Below, one piece after another: positions 8,607 to 17,247 of a stretch of 37,003 nucleotides of DNA (position 1 is the first letter of the stretch; every line of letters starts with the position of its first letter). The notes beneath the pieces were generated by a model, which ran no database searches, was not told the DNA's origin, and was given only the letters and a program-made list of their open reading frames with translations. Source of the DNA: Sunxiuqinia dokdonensis (GTDB taxonomy: Bacteria; Bacteroidota; Bacteroidia; Bacteroidales; Prolixibacteraceae). The DNA lies in contig NZ_LGIA01000069.1 in NCBI RefSeq assembly GCF_001270965.1, positions 1 to 37,003 of the forward strand. Direction: 5' to 3'. A program made the position numbers and the translations under genes.

Positions 8607-10052
8607 ATGAAAATTCTGCTGACCGGTATTACAGGTTATGTGGGCAAACGTATTTTGCCCCTTTTGCTCGAGCAGGGGCACGAGGTGATCTGCTGCGTTC
8701 GTAACCTCGACCGGGTAGAGGAAAAATGGATCAACCATCCGCAGGTTCAATTGGTGGAGATTGACTTTCTTAAAACTGACCGGCACCATGATTTTCCACA
8801 CGCTATTGATGTGGCATTCTACCTGATTCATTCCATGGCGTCCACCTCAGGCGATTTTGAAGAACTGGAACTTCAGGCCGCACGAAACTTTCGCCATTTG
8901 ATCAGCCAGTCAACGGCGCGACAGGTGATTTACCTGGGCGGAATTTCGAATGATCAATACCTTTCCAAGCATCTTCGCTCGCGGCTCAATGTTGAAAAGG
9001 AATTGCAAAAAGGCACTTACGCTTTAACGGCGCTGCATGCCGGCATCATCATCGGATCTGGCAGTGCGTCGTTTGAGATTATTCGGGATATGGTGGAGAA
9101 ATTGCCCGTCATGATCACGCCCAAATGGGTGTTGACCTTGTCGCATCCCATCAGCATTCGCGATGTTTTAAGTTTTCTGATTGGCGTGATGAACAATGAA
9201 GCCTGTTTCAACAAAACCTTCGACATTGGCGGGAAAGACGTCCTGTCGTACGCCGAGATGTTGCTGCAATATGCTGAAATCAGAAAACTGAAACGCCGCA
9301 TCGTCACCTTGCCCATTATGACCCCACGGCTGTCGTCATATTGGTTGTTTTTCATCACTTCCACCTCCTACAAACTGGCCATCAACCTGGTCAATAGTTT
9401 AAAAGTTGAAGTGATTGCAAAAGACAACTCTCTGGCTGAATTGCTAGATATTGAGCCCATGACTTATCGCGAAGCGGTAGAAGCGGCTTTTACCAAAATC
9501 AGGCAAAATCAGGTTTACTCCAGTTGGAAAGATGCTTTAAGTTCAACTGAATTTGATCCGAACTATGCCGACCAGATTGATGTGCCACAGTATGGCTGCT
9601 ATTGGAACAAGCAGTCGGTTGTATTTACCGCAGATCCGCAGAAAGTGCTGAGTGTCATTTGGTCAATCGGCGGCGACAACGGCTGGTATTACGGCACCTG
9701 GCTGTGGCAAATCAGAGGATACCTCGACAAACTTTCCGGGGGCATTGGTTTGCGGCGCGGACGCACCAATGCTGATGAAATTATGAACGGCGACGCCTTG
9801 GATTTTTGGCGCGTTTTGCTGGCCGACAAACACAAAAAACGTTTGCTACTTTATGCCGAAATGAAACTTCCGGGCGAAGCGTGGCTCGAATTTAAAATTG
9901 TTGAGAGCAACAACGAAAACCGGCTGATCCAAACAGCCACCTATCGTCCGAAAGGAGTTTGGGGCCGATTTTATTGGGGCTTGTCCTGGCCATTCCATTT
10001 ATTTATTTTCCGCGGAATGGCCCGAAATATCATTAAAAAAGCCAGCAGCTGA
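8607..10052 (+). CDS. NAD(P)-binding SDR/epimerase protein with C-terminal DUF2867
   Basis: A 481-residue two-domain protein. Residues 1-300 form an NAD(P)H-binding Rossmann domain of the atypical SDR type, with the dinucleotide loop GITGYVG at 7-13. Residues about 330-478 resemble DUF2867 (WSIGGDNGWYYGTWLW, FWRVLLAD, EAWLEF), a START-like fold often fused to such domains. The catalytic YxxxK is not evident, so it may bind cofactor without classic dehydrogenase activity. Its function is unknown; related proteins have been linked to stress or quinone/lipid binding without firm assignment. It lies 127 bp after the glycerate kinase, so it may share that operon or have its own promoter. A hairpin overlaps its stop codon. 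Confidence 0.88.
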   Translation: MKILLTGITGYVGKRILPLLLEQGHEVICCVRNLDRVEEKWINHPQVQLVEIDFLKTDRHHDFPHAIDVAFYLIHSMASTSGDFEELELQAARNFRHLISQSTARQVIYLGGISNDQYLSKHLRSRLNVEKELQKGTYALTALHAGIIIGSGSASFEIIRDMVEKLPVMITPKWVLTLSHPISIRDVLSFLIGVMNNEACFNKTFDIGGKDVLSYAEMLLQYAEIRKLKRRIVTLPIMTPRLSSYWLFFITSTSYKLAINLVNSLKVEVIAKDNSLAELLDIEPMTYREAVEAAFTKIRQNQVYSSWKDALSSTEFDPNYADQIDVPQYGCYWNKQSVVFTADPQKVLSVIWSIGGDNGWYYGTWLWQIRGYLDKLSGGIGLRRGRTNADEIMNGDALDFWRVLLADKHKKRLLLYAEMKLPGEAWLEFKIVESNNENRLIQTATYRPKGVWGRFYWGLSWPFHLFIFRGMARNIIKKASS

Positions 10053-10068
10053 TTTAGCTACTGGCTTT
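10038..10068 (+). terminator. Hairpin terminator overlapping the SDR gene stop
   Basis: AAAGCCAG (10038-10045) pairs with CTGGCTTT (10061-10068), and an inner AGCT/AGCT pair extends the stem with one mismatch. The left arm lies inside the last codons and the T-rich end follows. It would terminate the plus-strand cluster before the convergent ccsBA gene. Confidence 0.6.
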
Positions 10069-10113
10069 CAATTCATTCGATTAACGCTTCTCAGATTACT
10101 AATATTTATGGTT

Positions 10114-10194
10114 GTCAATTGTTGTCATTCGTAGTCATTTTTAGTCATTGATCGTTTCCAAACAACAAAATCACTATTAATGACTACGAATGAC
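10114..10194. repeat. Phased GTCATT repeat, copy 2, with 16-bp inverted repeat
   Basis: Four 10-bp units start at 10114, 10124, 10134 and 10144 (GTCAATTGTT, GTCATTCGTA, GTCATTTTTA, GTCATTGATC). The 16-mer GTCATTCGTAGTCATT (10124-10139) is repeated exactly in inverted orientation at 10179-10194, 39 bp away, allowing a large stem-loop. It lies between convergent genes and resembles the element at 114-194. Confidence 0.7.
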
Positions 10195-10248
10195 CTTCAA
10201 TAACTTCTCATCCACTCAGGAATCCATCAATGTCAATCGAGTTGTACC

Positions 10249-13200
10249 CTACTTCTCTTCCCGAGCCTCAAGCTTAACCACTTGCTCGGCACCGCCGTAT
10301 TTATTCTCGGAACGGGCTGCCAAAATAATAGCAACGACCACAACAGCGATGGTAACAAACACAAAGTTTGGCACTTCCGGCGCATCGCCCGAAGCATAGG
10401 AGTGCATGCCCGACAAGTAGTAGTTCACACCAAAAAAGGTCATCATGACTGAAGCAAAACCAACCAAGCCCATGGCACTCAATGAGAAATGGGTGTACAT
10501 TCCCGGTACTTTACGCAAATGAATGATAAACGAGTAAACCAGAATGGTGACCAGCGCCCAGGTTTCCTTCGGATCCCAGCCCCAGTAGCGGCCCCACGAT
10601 TCGTTGGCCCAAACACCACCGATGAAGCAACCAATTGTCATGAGCACCAACCCAACGATGAGCGCCAATTCAATAATCAGAGCAAGTTCAACAATGGTGA
10701 ACGAAGCTTTTTTCAGGTTCTTTGGTGTACGGAACATCATGATGATCAGGTTTAGAAAACCAAGCAATGCAGCCACACCAAAAAAACCATAACTTGCGGT
10801 AATGACCGCCACATGAACAATTAGCCAATAGGACTTCAGCACGGGAACAAGATTCGTAATTTCCGGATTCATCCAACTCATGCCAGCCACCATCAAAATT
10901 AGCGAAGCCAAAATCGTGTTGACAGCCAGGGTGATATGAGATTTTTTCAGAAAAACAAAACCCGACAGTAAAGTGGCCCAACCAATGTACAACATGGTTT
11001 CGTAGCCGTTACTCCAGGGCGCATGGCCCGAAATATACCAACGAATTGCCAAGCCTGCGGAGTAAGCCAAGAACAGCAAAGCGACCAAGGCGGTACCAAC
11101 CGTTAAAAATTTCTTCGCTTTAAAATGATTACTGAAGATTCCGACGAGATGAATGATTAAGAGGAAGAATCCGACAACGCCACAAATTTTTGACAGCAAG
11201 CCAAAAATGTTCCAGTTATTGTAGCGAATTTCCCATTTAATTTTTGCCTGGCTTGGCATAATCTCACTGCCATGCGTCCGCTGGAAATCTTTCAGAACCG
11301 CCAATTTTTGATTGGCTAAGCGATAGTCGTCTTGACTGATGGCCACGTTAACCGCTTGAAAATAATCAGTCAGCAAATGAGCGTGGTCTGCTTGATGTTC
11401 CGGCTTGGCGTAAAATTCCTTTTCGGTGACCCATTTATTATTCTCATCATTTAATATCGGGAATACTTTTAGAAAATCGCCTTGAAAAATTTGATATACG
11501 ATATTCATGCGTTCGTCTAAACTGAGTACTTCCTTGTCGTATTTATTTCGCTGGGTAGGCTGCTTTTTATAGGTCTCATCCACCAGTTTCTGCAGCTTGT
11601 AAACGCCAGTTTGCGGATCGAGCATTTGGTTGAACGACACCATGTTGTCTCTAAAACCAAGTTGCTTCTGCAGTTCACTGTTCGAAATGCGTATGATGGG
11701 CACATTTCCCCAGGCAGCCGGGCGAACGCTCATACCCAGGAAAACTTCGGTAGCCGACATGCCTTCAAACTTACTCTTTTTATTGATTTTTCGAAGCACC
11801 TTATCAGCCAGCGTATTGACCGGCTCCACACGGCCTTTGGGATCCTGCACAAGCAAAGTCTCAAACTCGGCAAGATGGCTCTTGTCGATAGAAAACTGCT
11901 GGCTGTTTTGCGCAATGAGCGCTGTTGGTAAAACCAGCAGAAAACCCAAAACGACAGTGGCGAATGCTTTATTCTTCAATTCTTTCAGCCGGTTGCCGGA
12001 ACGCAGTAAGGCTTGAAAACGGCTCTTCTTATTGAAAAACATGAAAATCATCCCCAGGGTCATCAAAAAGTAGCCAATGTAAGTGACTACCGTTCCCAAA
12101 TAATCGTAGCTCACCGACAGTACGGTTCCCCTTTCATCCGTATCGTACGATGACTGGAAAAAGCGAAATCCTTCGTAGTCTAAAATATTATTCATAAAAA
12201 TCCGGTAGGGCATTTCCACCTGGCTGCGTTCATCAATCAAGGTAACCTCGCTGGCGTACGACGATGGACTCATACTTCCCGGGTAGCGTTCGAGCTGAAA
12301 ATCATTCAGATGAATCTTGAAGGGCAGTTCAATCAGCTTCGGCCCAAAACTCAGCTCAACATCCACATTTCCATAGCTGATTCGGGATGGTCGGGCTTGT
12401 TCTCCCGAGTTTTTGTAAACCACCACCTGCTTTTGCTGCCCATCCAGTTCTACGCCAAGCATAATGGCGTCGCTGGCCTGCGAAGCCTGATTGCCAGTGG
12501 CAGTTGCCAGTACTTTCCGGCCATGAGGAATATAAGATTTCATGGCAAAAATATGATTCCCAATTTGGTACATTCCGCGCGAATTGACCGCAATTTCCTG
12601 TTCCGGAGCAACCACCTGCTCAACCGTTCCGCTCATAGCCACGACCTGCACGCTGTCCTTTGCGGTCATCACCAATCCATTGTTTGAACGCCGAAAATAC
12701 AAGGCTGAATTTTGACTTTCGCCTTCGAAACTGATTCGAAATGAACCGAAAGACATTTCTTCATTCAAAGCCATCACCACATCATCGCGCGACGCGTTGC
12801 GATTGACCAGAATAAATGAAATCAGCGGGATGCCGCCTTCGTCGGCCACAATGTTTTCGACTGCCGACGGCACATAATCCAGCATCTCAATCTCCAGTTC
12901 CTTGCCGCCAAGCTCCAGCTCTTTGCTGAAAGCATTGCGGGTGTATGGCGAAAACATGACTTTCCACTCATCCTGAGCAACTTGACTATCGGCCCGGGCT
13001 TCAACATTGATGTAGGTATCTGAGGAAATAAGCTTATTTGAGGCCTGCCCTTCGCGAATGTGCATCATGCCTTCATAGCTGTAAAAACGCGTAATTCCGG
13101 ACCCCACCAGGATGATGATAAACGCCAAGTGGAACAAAACCATACTCCACCGCTTCAACTGGAACGATTTGTAATACAGCAGACTTCCCACCAGGTTGAT

Positions 13201-13374
13201 GGCTGTAACTCCCAACAAAATATTGAACCACCAGGCATTATAAACCAAAATTTTGGCGGTCTGGGTACCATAATCATTTTCAATAAAGGTTGCATAGGCA
13301 ATGGCAACTGCAAAAATTACAACCAGGCAAGAGCTGGTTAACATGGAAAACATAGCCGACTTTATTCTTTTCAT
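10249..13374 (-). CDS. ccsBA: Fused cytochrome c synthase ResB-CcsA (CcsBA, system II)
   Basis: A 1041-residue membrane protein that carries heme across the inner membrane and ligates it to CXXCH apocytochromes. The N-terminal part (about 1-460) is ResB/Ccs1-like with paired membrane segments and a large periplasmic domain. A central periplasmic region (about 490-720) follows, then a CcsA domain with several membrane helices. The tryptophan-rich WWD heme-handling signature WGRYWGWDPKETW is at 927-939. The fused form is common in Bacteroidota and epsilonproteobacteria. It lies directly downstream of the multiheme cytochrome genes, but a strong terminator separates them, so it probably has its own promoter. 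The ATG at 13374 is clear. Confidence 0.95.
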   Translation of the reverse strand: MKRIKSAMFSMLTSSCLVVIFAVAIAYATFIENDYGTQTAKILVYNAWWFNILLGVTAINLVGSLLYYKSFQLKRWSMVLFHLAFIIILVGSGITRFYSYEGMMHIREGQASNKLISSDTYINVEARADSQVAQDEWKVMFSPYTRNAFSKELELGGKELEIEMLDYVPSAVENIVADEGGIPLISFILVNRNASRDDVVMALNEEMSFGSFRISFEGESQNSALYFRRSNNGLVMTAKDSVQVVAMSGTVEQVVAPEQEIAVNSRGMYQIGNHIFAMKSYIPHGRKVLATATGNQASQASDAIMLGVELDGQQKQVVVYKNSGEQARPSRISYGNVDVELSFGPKLIELPFKIHLNDFQLERYPGSMSPSSYASEVTLIDERSQVEMPYRIFMNNILDYEGFRFFQSSYDTDERGTVLSVSYDYLGTVVTYIGYFLMTLGMIFMFFNKKSRFQALLRSGNRLKELKNKAFATVVLGFLLVLPTALIAQNSQQFSIDKSHLAEFETLLVQDPKGRVEPVNTLADKVLRKINKKSKFEGMSATEVFLGMSVRPAAWGNVPIIRISNSELQKQLGFRDNMVSFNQMLDPQTGVYKLQKLVDETYKKQPTQRNKYDKEVLSLDERMNIVYQIFQGDFLKVFPILNDENNKWVTEKEFYAKPEHQADHAHLLTDYFQAVNVAISQDDYRLANQKLAVLKDFQRTHGSEIMPSQAKIKWEIRYNNWNIFGLLSKICGVVGFFLLIIHLVGIFSNHFKAKKFLTVGTALVALLFLAYSAGLAIRWYISGHAPWSNGYETMLYIGWATLLSGFVFLKKSHITLAVNTILASLILMVAGMSWMNPEITNLVPVLKSYWLIVHVAVITASYGFFGVAALLGFLNLIIMMFRTPKNLKKASFTIVELALIIELALIVGLVLMTIGCFIGGVWANESWGRYWGWDPKETWALVTILVYSFIIHLRKVPGMYTHFSLSAMGLVGFASVMMTFFGVNYYLSGMHSYASGDAPEVPNFVFVTIAVVVVAIILAARSENKYGGAEQVVKLEAREEK

Positions 13375-13424
13375 TCTCTTCTCACTTAAATAATAAATAC
13401 CTGTTCCATTTATTCAGTCACAAA

Positions 13425-13461
13425 AAATTACTTCAGCCTAAATTGAAGGCTGAAGTAATTT
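13425..13461 (-). terminator. Strong rho-independent terminator of the cytochrome operon
   Basis: A perfect 15-bp stem (13425-13439 with 13447-13461) encloses a 7-nt loop. On the minus strand it is followed immediately by a T run. It lies between the NapC-like cytochrome gene and ccsBA. Confidence 0.88.
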
Positions 13462-13526
13462 CAATTCGTTCTTCAGACTGAAATCTGATACAATCAATTT
13501 GTTCTCAAAATAACCAAATATTACAC

Positions 13527-15029
13527 TCAATACAAACTAAAATGACACTCAGAGCAGAATGTCGTCCGCCACTGCTCGTTAATATCGACCGGGTGTTTAA
13601 ATTCCAACGGATTTTCTGTTGTTCCATAGGCCAGTTGGTCTACAGTTCCCTGGGCCAGAATATCATGGCACAAATTACAGTCACGCGAAATGACCTCACC
13701 TGCAGCCGTCTCGTGCTTATCGTTGTGGCATCGGTAACAACCATCGGTTTCCAAATGCCCAAGATGATTGGGATAAACAGTCCAGTTCACTTTCATTTCA
13801 GGAAAAATGTTTCGCTTGTATCCTGTTTTTATCGCATCCATCGCCTGATCGTATAGTGCCTTCTTTTCGGTGAGCACCTCCGGATACATAATTTCGTAAT
13901 ATTCGCGGGCATAGGCTTCAATCCCAATCATCGCGCTATCCACTGTTGCATATTCCGTACTGAGGGCGTCCATGGCCACCACCTTAATATCAGGCAATTT
14001 GTTGGAAATGGCTCCTGAGGTAATGTAATCATCAACAAAATTGGCCGGCGACTGATAGTTATGCGATGGGCGGTTATGGCAATCCATGCAATCCATCGTT
14101 CGCATTTCAACTGCATCCAGGTCTACGCCTTCGGTATCAATTGTTCGGTCTTCGTAAATCTTTACTTCCCCGGTTTTCAAATTGGTGTACCGCACCCATG
14201 GAATGGAGTGACGCCCTTCATCAATGGCCCGATATTCAATTTTGATATCCGGATTGATATGCCAGTGAATTCCCTCTTGCAAGCCTTGAGCACTATAGGT
14301 TGCACTCGTTTTCATCATCAGGTGAATATCCCACTCAGTGGTGTTTTCATCAGCCAAATACGATCTTTTTGTATTGATTTTCCGGGCATAGAATTTTTCG
14401 GTCCAGTGACATTCCTCGCAGGTTTCGCGTGCCGGACGCAAACTGTGAATTGGAGTTGGAATGGGCTTTGGGTATTTGTTAAACATGACCGAGTAGACCT
14501 GATATAAACCCGAGAGTTTGCTTTTCACATACCAGCCTGCTCCGGAACCCACGTGACATTCGACGCAGCCAACCCTTTCGTGAGCCGATTCCTGATAAGC
14601 TGTGTACTCCGGCTCCATAACCTGGTGGCACAGCTTGCCGCAAAACTCATCCGATTCGGTCAGATGAAAGGCTTCGTAACTCCCGATAGCAGATAAAATA
14701 AGGAAACAAATTGTTCCGGCTACAAAAATAATGGTGGCGTTGCGTACCGATGGCTGATTGAAGTCAATGATCGGCCAATCTTTCAATCGATCCTGTTCCG
14801 GGTGCTCTCTTAAACGCCTTTTTTCTCTCAGGATTCCAACCGGAATCAGGATTAGGCCAAGCACCAACACCATTGGTAACGCGATGTAAATAAAAATCCC
14901 CAGGTAAGAACTGCCGATGTCGAAAACGGCTGAAACGATAAACAGAAACAGGATAATCAATAAACTAATCAGGGCAATGGAGGCTCCGATGATGGATGTC
15001 AAATTTCTAACGGCTTGTGGTAATTTCAT
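13527..15029 (-). CDS. NapC/NirT-like membrane multiheme cytochrome c (seven heme sites, first CX3CH)
   Basis: A 500-residue inner-membrane cytochrome, probably a quinol-oxidising relay. The N-terminus has hydrophobic segments at about 12-34, 43-66 and 98-117; the rest is periplasmic. Six standard heme sites are CVECH (155), CEECH (204), CMDCH (314), CYRCH (431), CNLCH (451) and CSECH (492). The first site, CGKLCH at 130-135, has three residues between the cysteines and is followed by a Met, as in NapC/NrfH first hemes. NapC normally has four hemes and about 200 residues, so this is an enlarged relative. No CXXCK site is present, so it is not NrfA. I chose the ATG at 15029, which gives a NapC-like N-terminus; an in-frame ATG at 15083 is possible. 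Confidence 0.85.
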   Translation of the reverse strand: MKLPQAVRNLTSIIGASIALISLLIILFLFIVSAVFDIGSSYLGIFIYIALPMVLVLGLILIPVGILREKRRLREHPEQDRLKDWPIIDFNQPSVRNATIIFVAGTICFLILSAIGSYEAFHLTESDEFCGKLCHQVMEPEYTAYQESAHERVGCVECHVGSGAGWYVKSKLSGLYQVYSVMFNKYPKPIPTPIHSLRPARETCEECHWTEKFYARKINTKRSYLADENTTEWDIHLMMKTSATYSAQGLQEGIHWHINPDIKIEYRAIDEGRHSIPWVRYTNLKTGEVKIYEDRTIDTEGVDLDAVEMRTMDCMDCHNRPSHNYQSPANFVDDYITSGAISNKLPDIKVVAMDALSTEYATVDSAMIGIEAYAREYYEIMYPEVLTEKKALYDQAMDAIKTGYKRNIFPEMKVNWTVYPNHLGHLETDGCYRCHNDKHETAAGEVISRDCNLCHDILAQGTVDQLAYGTTENPLEFKHPVDINEQWRTTFCSECHFSLY

Positions 15030-15155
15030 AAGGATAGCTTTTAGAGTAAATGTTATTTCAATTGCTGATATATCCTTGCTCATTCAGACCTAATCCTAGC
15101 CCGAACTACTTAAACACCAAACAAAAAACTACCCTTTTATCCCCCAGTCGACTAC

Positions 15156-15806
15156 TTAGCTTTTTTTGTTCTTTTCAGACGGGTGAACATCATGATATCC
15201 ATTAACGATACTCCGGAAATTGTCCAACGGATTTTTACCAATTGATGCCACATAAATATGAATCAACAGGAAGATTGAAATCAAAAATCCAACAGAACCG
15301 TGCAAAATGGCCGTTAAAAAGACCCCGCTAACGGAGTAGACCTGTTCAATAATCAATTCGGGAAACAAAAGGGCAATCCCTGTAACAATTGCCACAGGAA
15401 CAAACACGTACATCACAAAAATATAAGCATACTTCTGCAATGGGTTAAACTTCCTCTTTTCAGAAATCGGAAACGGACTCTCCTCGCCTTTAAACAAACC
15501 TGAGATGTAATAATTGACTTGTTTGGTTACCCGTTTAACCAATCCTTTTGGTTTGATTTTGTAGTATTTTTTATTTGGTGTAACCAGATTTCCAACGAAA
15601 AAGATAAAATAGTTGACCGTGACAATGATACCGAAAATATTGTGCAGTTGTACGGCTAAACTAAAATCCATGGGCATCAGGCTCAATTCAGAATATTGAA
15701 GCCGAATCCCGGTTAAAATCAATAAAATAATCCCGATGGCGTTAATTCCATGCCAAATGCGCAGCCACACCGGATAGAGGTATATTTTGTTATTCTCAGC
15801 AGTCAT
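15156..15806 (-). CDS. Di-heme cytochrome b/b561-type membrane subunit
   Basis: A 216-residue membrane protein with four hydrophobic segments, resembling the cytochrome b subunits of hydrogenases and thiosulfate reductases, which pass electrons between quinones and periplasmic partners. Candidate heme-b ligands are His19 (RIWHG), His55 (QLHNIFG), and the two histidines of ILHGSVGF and LIHIYVAS near the C-terminal half. A positively charged loop (KYYKIKPKGLVKR) sits mid-protein. It starts 2 bp after the stop of the seven-heme gene, so the two are probably translationally coupled. The 126 bp before the NapC-like gene show no terminator. Its partner is inferred from position. Confidence 0.85.
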   Translation of the reverse strand: MTAENNKIYLYPVWLRIWHGINAIGIILLILTGIRLQYSELSLMPMDFSLAVQLHNIFGIIVTVNYFIFFVGNLVTPNKKYYKIKPKGLVKRVTKQVNYYISGLFKGEESPFPISEKRKFNPLQKYAYIFVMYVFVPVAIVTGIALLFPELIIEQVYSVSGVFLTAILHGSVGFLISIFLLIHIYVASIGKNPLDNFRSIVNGYHDVHPSEKNKKS

Positions 15807-15808
15807 AA

Positions 15809-16753
15809 TTACTTACTTTTTTTGACGATCCGGAAAATCCAGTGAATGGCGATTCCGATTACAGCCAACCCAAAAATAATAAAGCTTAATAGTTTCAGCA
15901 AGGGATTTTGGTTCGCACCTATAATATAGGCTTCGTTGGTAATCAAAGCTCCCAGTGCTCCATCTTCCGAACGAGCCTGCAAATTTTCGTATTTGTATAA
16001 CGATGCTTTCAACATCGAATTTGACGAGTGACAATCGTTACAATTTCTTAATGCCTCTTCTTTAGGCAAAATATTATGCGAAACCATGAATGAGTCAACC
16101 ACAACGGTATGACATTCGATACAACGAACCTTATCGAAGTGTAGTTTCTGATTTGGCAACCAGTCGTGCACCTGACTAAGTTTCGGACTTTCTTCGGAAG
16201 ACATGGTTTCGAATCTCAGTGCGTTGTCGTGACAAGACAAACACATGTTGTTATTATAAGAAACGATTTCAGAAACGTTGCTGCTTGTTCGTGCCGTTGC
16301 CCGGTAGTAGTGTTGGTCATGGCACTTGGAGCAGGTAAAACTCTCGCCACTTTTCTGAAAGTGAATGCTCTTTTGAAATTCTTCTTCAATTTTGTCGAAC
16401 TGGTAGTCGGCATAGGTATCATCGCCTCCATGGCAGTCAATACAAGTCGCCAAAGGTTCCAGTTTCAATTCGGCGTTGTGTGGGTAAGTTTCATAATCAG
16501 GCGAATGACAATCAGTACAGCTAAACCCTCCATGAACGCCGGCCACGTAATTAATCGAATCTAAAACATAAAAAGGATTCATCATCCTTTTGGTTTCAAC
16601 TTCCAACCACTCATTAAAAAACGAATACGTATGATTGGCATGACAGTTTAAACAATGGCTATTTTCGGCGGGCATTTCTTTATCCTGCCCACTGGATAAA
16701 TTCCCTACTGAAAGAAATGCAATGAGTAAAAAACTCCTAAGAAAATTTGACAT
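15809..16753 (-). CDS. Anchored seven-heme c-type cytochrome
   Basis: A 314-residue periplasmic cytochrome with a signal peptide (1-22) and a C-terminal membrane anchor (about 285-309) followed by a basic tail. Seven CXXCH sites start at residues 34, 79, 104, 141, 171, 211 and 238, with many extra histidines suited to bis-His ligation. No CXXCK or other catalytic heme motif is seen, so it looks like an electron carrier rather than a reductase. It is coupled to the cytochrome b gene by a 2-bp gap. A GC-rich hairpin separates it from the monoheme cytochrome upstream. I cannot assign it to a named family beyond multiheme cytochrome c. Confidence 0.88.
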   Translation of the reverse strand: MSNFLRSFLLIAFLSVGNLSSGQDKEMPAENSHCLNCHANHTYSFFNEWLEVETKRMMNPFYVLDSINYVAGVHGGFSCTDCHSPDYETYPHNAELKLEPLATCIDCHGGDDTYADYQFDKIEEEFQKSIHFQKSGESFTCSKCHDQHYYRATARTSSNVSEIVSYNNNMCLSCHDNALRFETMSSEESPKLSQVHDWLPNQKLHFDKVRCIECHTVVVDSFMVSHNILPKEEALRNCNDCHSSNSMLKASLYKYENLQARSEDGALGALITNEAYIIGANQNPLLKLLSFIIFGLAVIGIAIHWIFRIVKKSK

Positions 16754-16770
16754 TTGTTTGTGGAGATTAA

Positions 16771-16796
16771 AAGCCGGAAGTTAAGGCTTCCGGCTT
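16771..16796 (-). terminator. Intercistronic hairpin within the cytochrome locus
   Basis: AAGCCGGAAG (16771-16780) and CTTCCGGCTT (16787-16796) form a perfect 10-bp GC-rich stem with a 6-nt loop. On the minus strand only TTTTAATC follows, so it may be a leaky terminator or a transcript-processing or stabilising element between the monoheme and seven-heme genes. Confidence 0.55.
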
Positions 16797-16805
16797 ATCA
16801 AGTTC

Positions 16806-17234
16806 TTACTTCAGTGTTTTGATATAATTAACCAAAGCCCAACGGTCTTCTTCGTCCGGGATTTTGCTTTCGTAGTTTGGCATTTCGTCACGACCAATAA
16901 TGGATTGATAGTAGATCACGCCATCCGACTGTTTTTTAAAGGCTTCAGCAGTCATTGAATGAATTTTGGTTTTCATACTGGCTGCTTTTGGTCCGTCACC
17001 TTCTCCATTGTTTCCGTGGCACGAACGACAATGCTTGATATAAAGAATTTTTCCTACCCGATCCAATGATTCATCACCGGCATAAGGATTTTCCATCTTC
17101 ACATACTTTTCAGGCACATCCCATGGTGCCGGGTCTTTTTGATCTTGAACAGTTACAAAGGACAGCAACAAACTGCCTACAAATACGACGACTGACAAAG
17201 TCAATAAATTTCTGTACTTTTTCATTTCCTTCAT
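16806..17234 (-). CDS. Monoheme cytochrome c (class I)
   Basis: A 142-residue cytochrome c with an N-terminal hydrophobic segment (about 9-27, signal peptide or anchor). One heme site, CRSCHGNNGEGDG, starts near residue 69 and is typical of class I cytochromes. A distal Met ligand is probable in GRDEMPNYESKIPD, and the C-terminal helix is WALVNYIKTLK. It would shuttle electrons between the inner-membrane cytochromes and outer-membrane partners. It starts 13 bp past the DUF5777 gene. A second in-frame ATG at 17225 is an alternative start. Confidence 0.92.
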   Translation of the reverse strand: MKEMKKYRNLLTLSVVVFVGSLLLSFVTVQDQKDPAPWDVPEKYVKMENPYAGDESLDRVGKILYIKHCRSCHGNNGEGDGPKAASMKTKIHSMTAEAFKKQSDGVIYYQSIIGRDEMPNYESKIPDEEDRWALVNYIKTLK

Positions 17235-17247
17235 TTTTTATTTATTA

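Noticed and set aside
13480-13500. Second FNR box after the NapC-like gene
   Set aside because: The half-sites TGAT and ATCAA are spaced by three rather than four bases, and the site lies downstream of the gene.
13527-16753. NrfA-type nitrite reductase or hydroxylamine oxidoreductase
   Set aside because: No CXXCK active-site heme or other catalytic heme signature was found; all sites are CXXCH or CX3CH.
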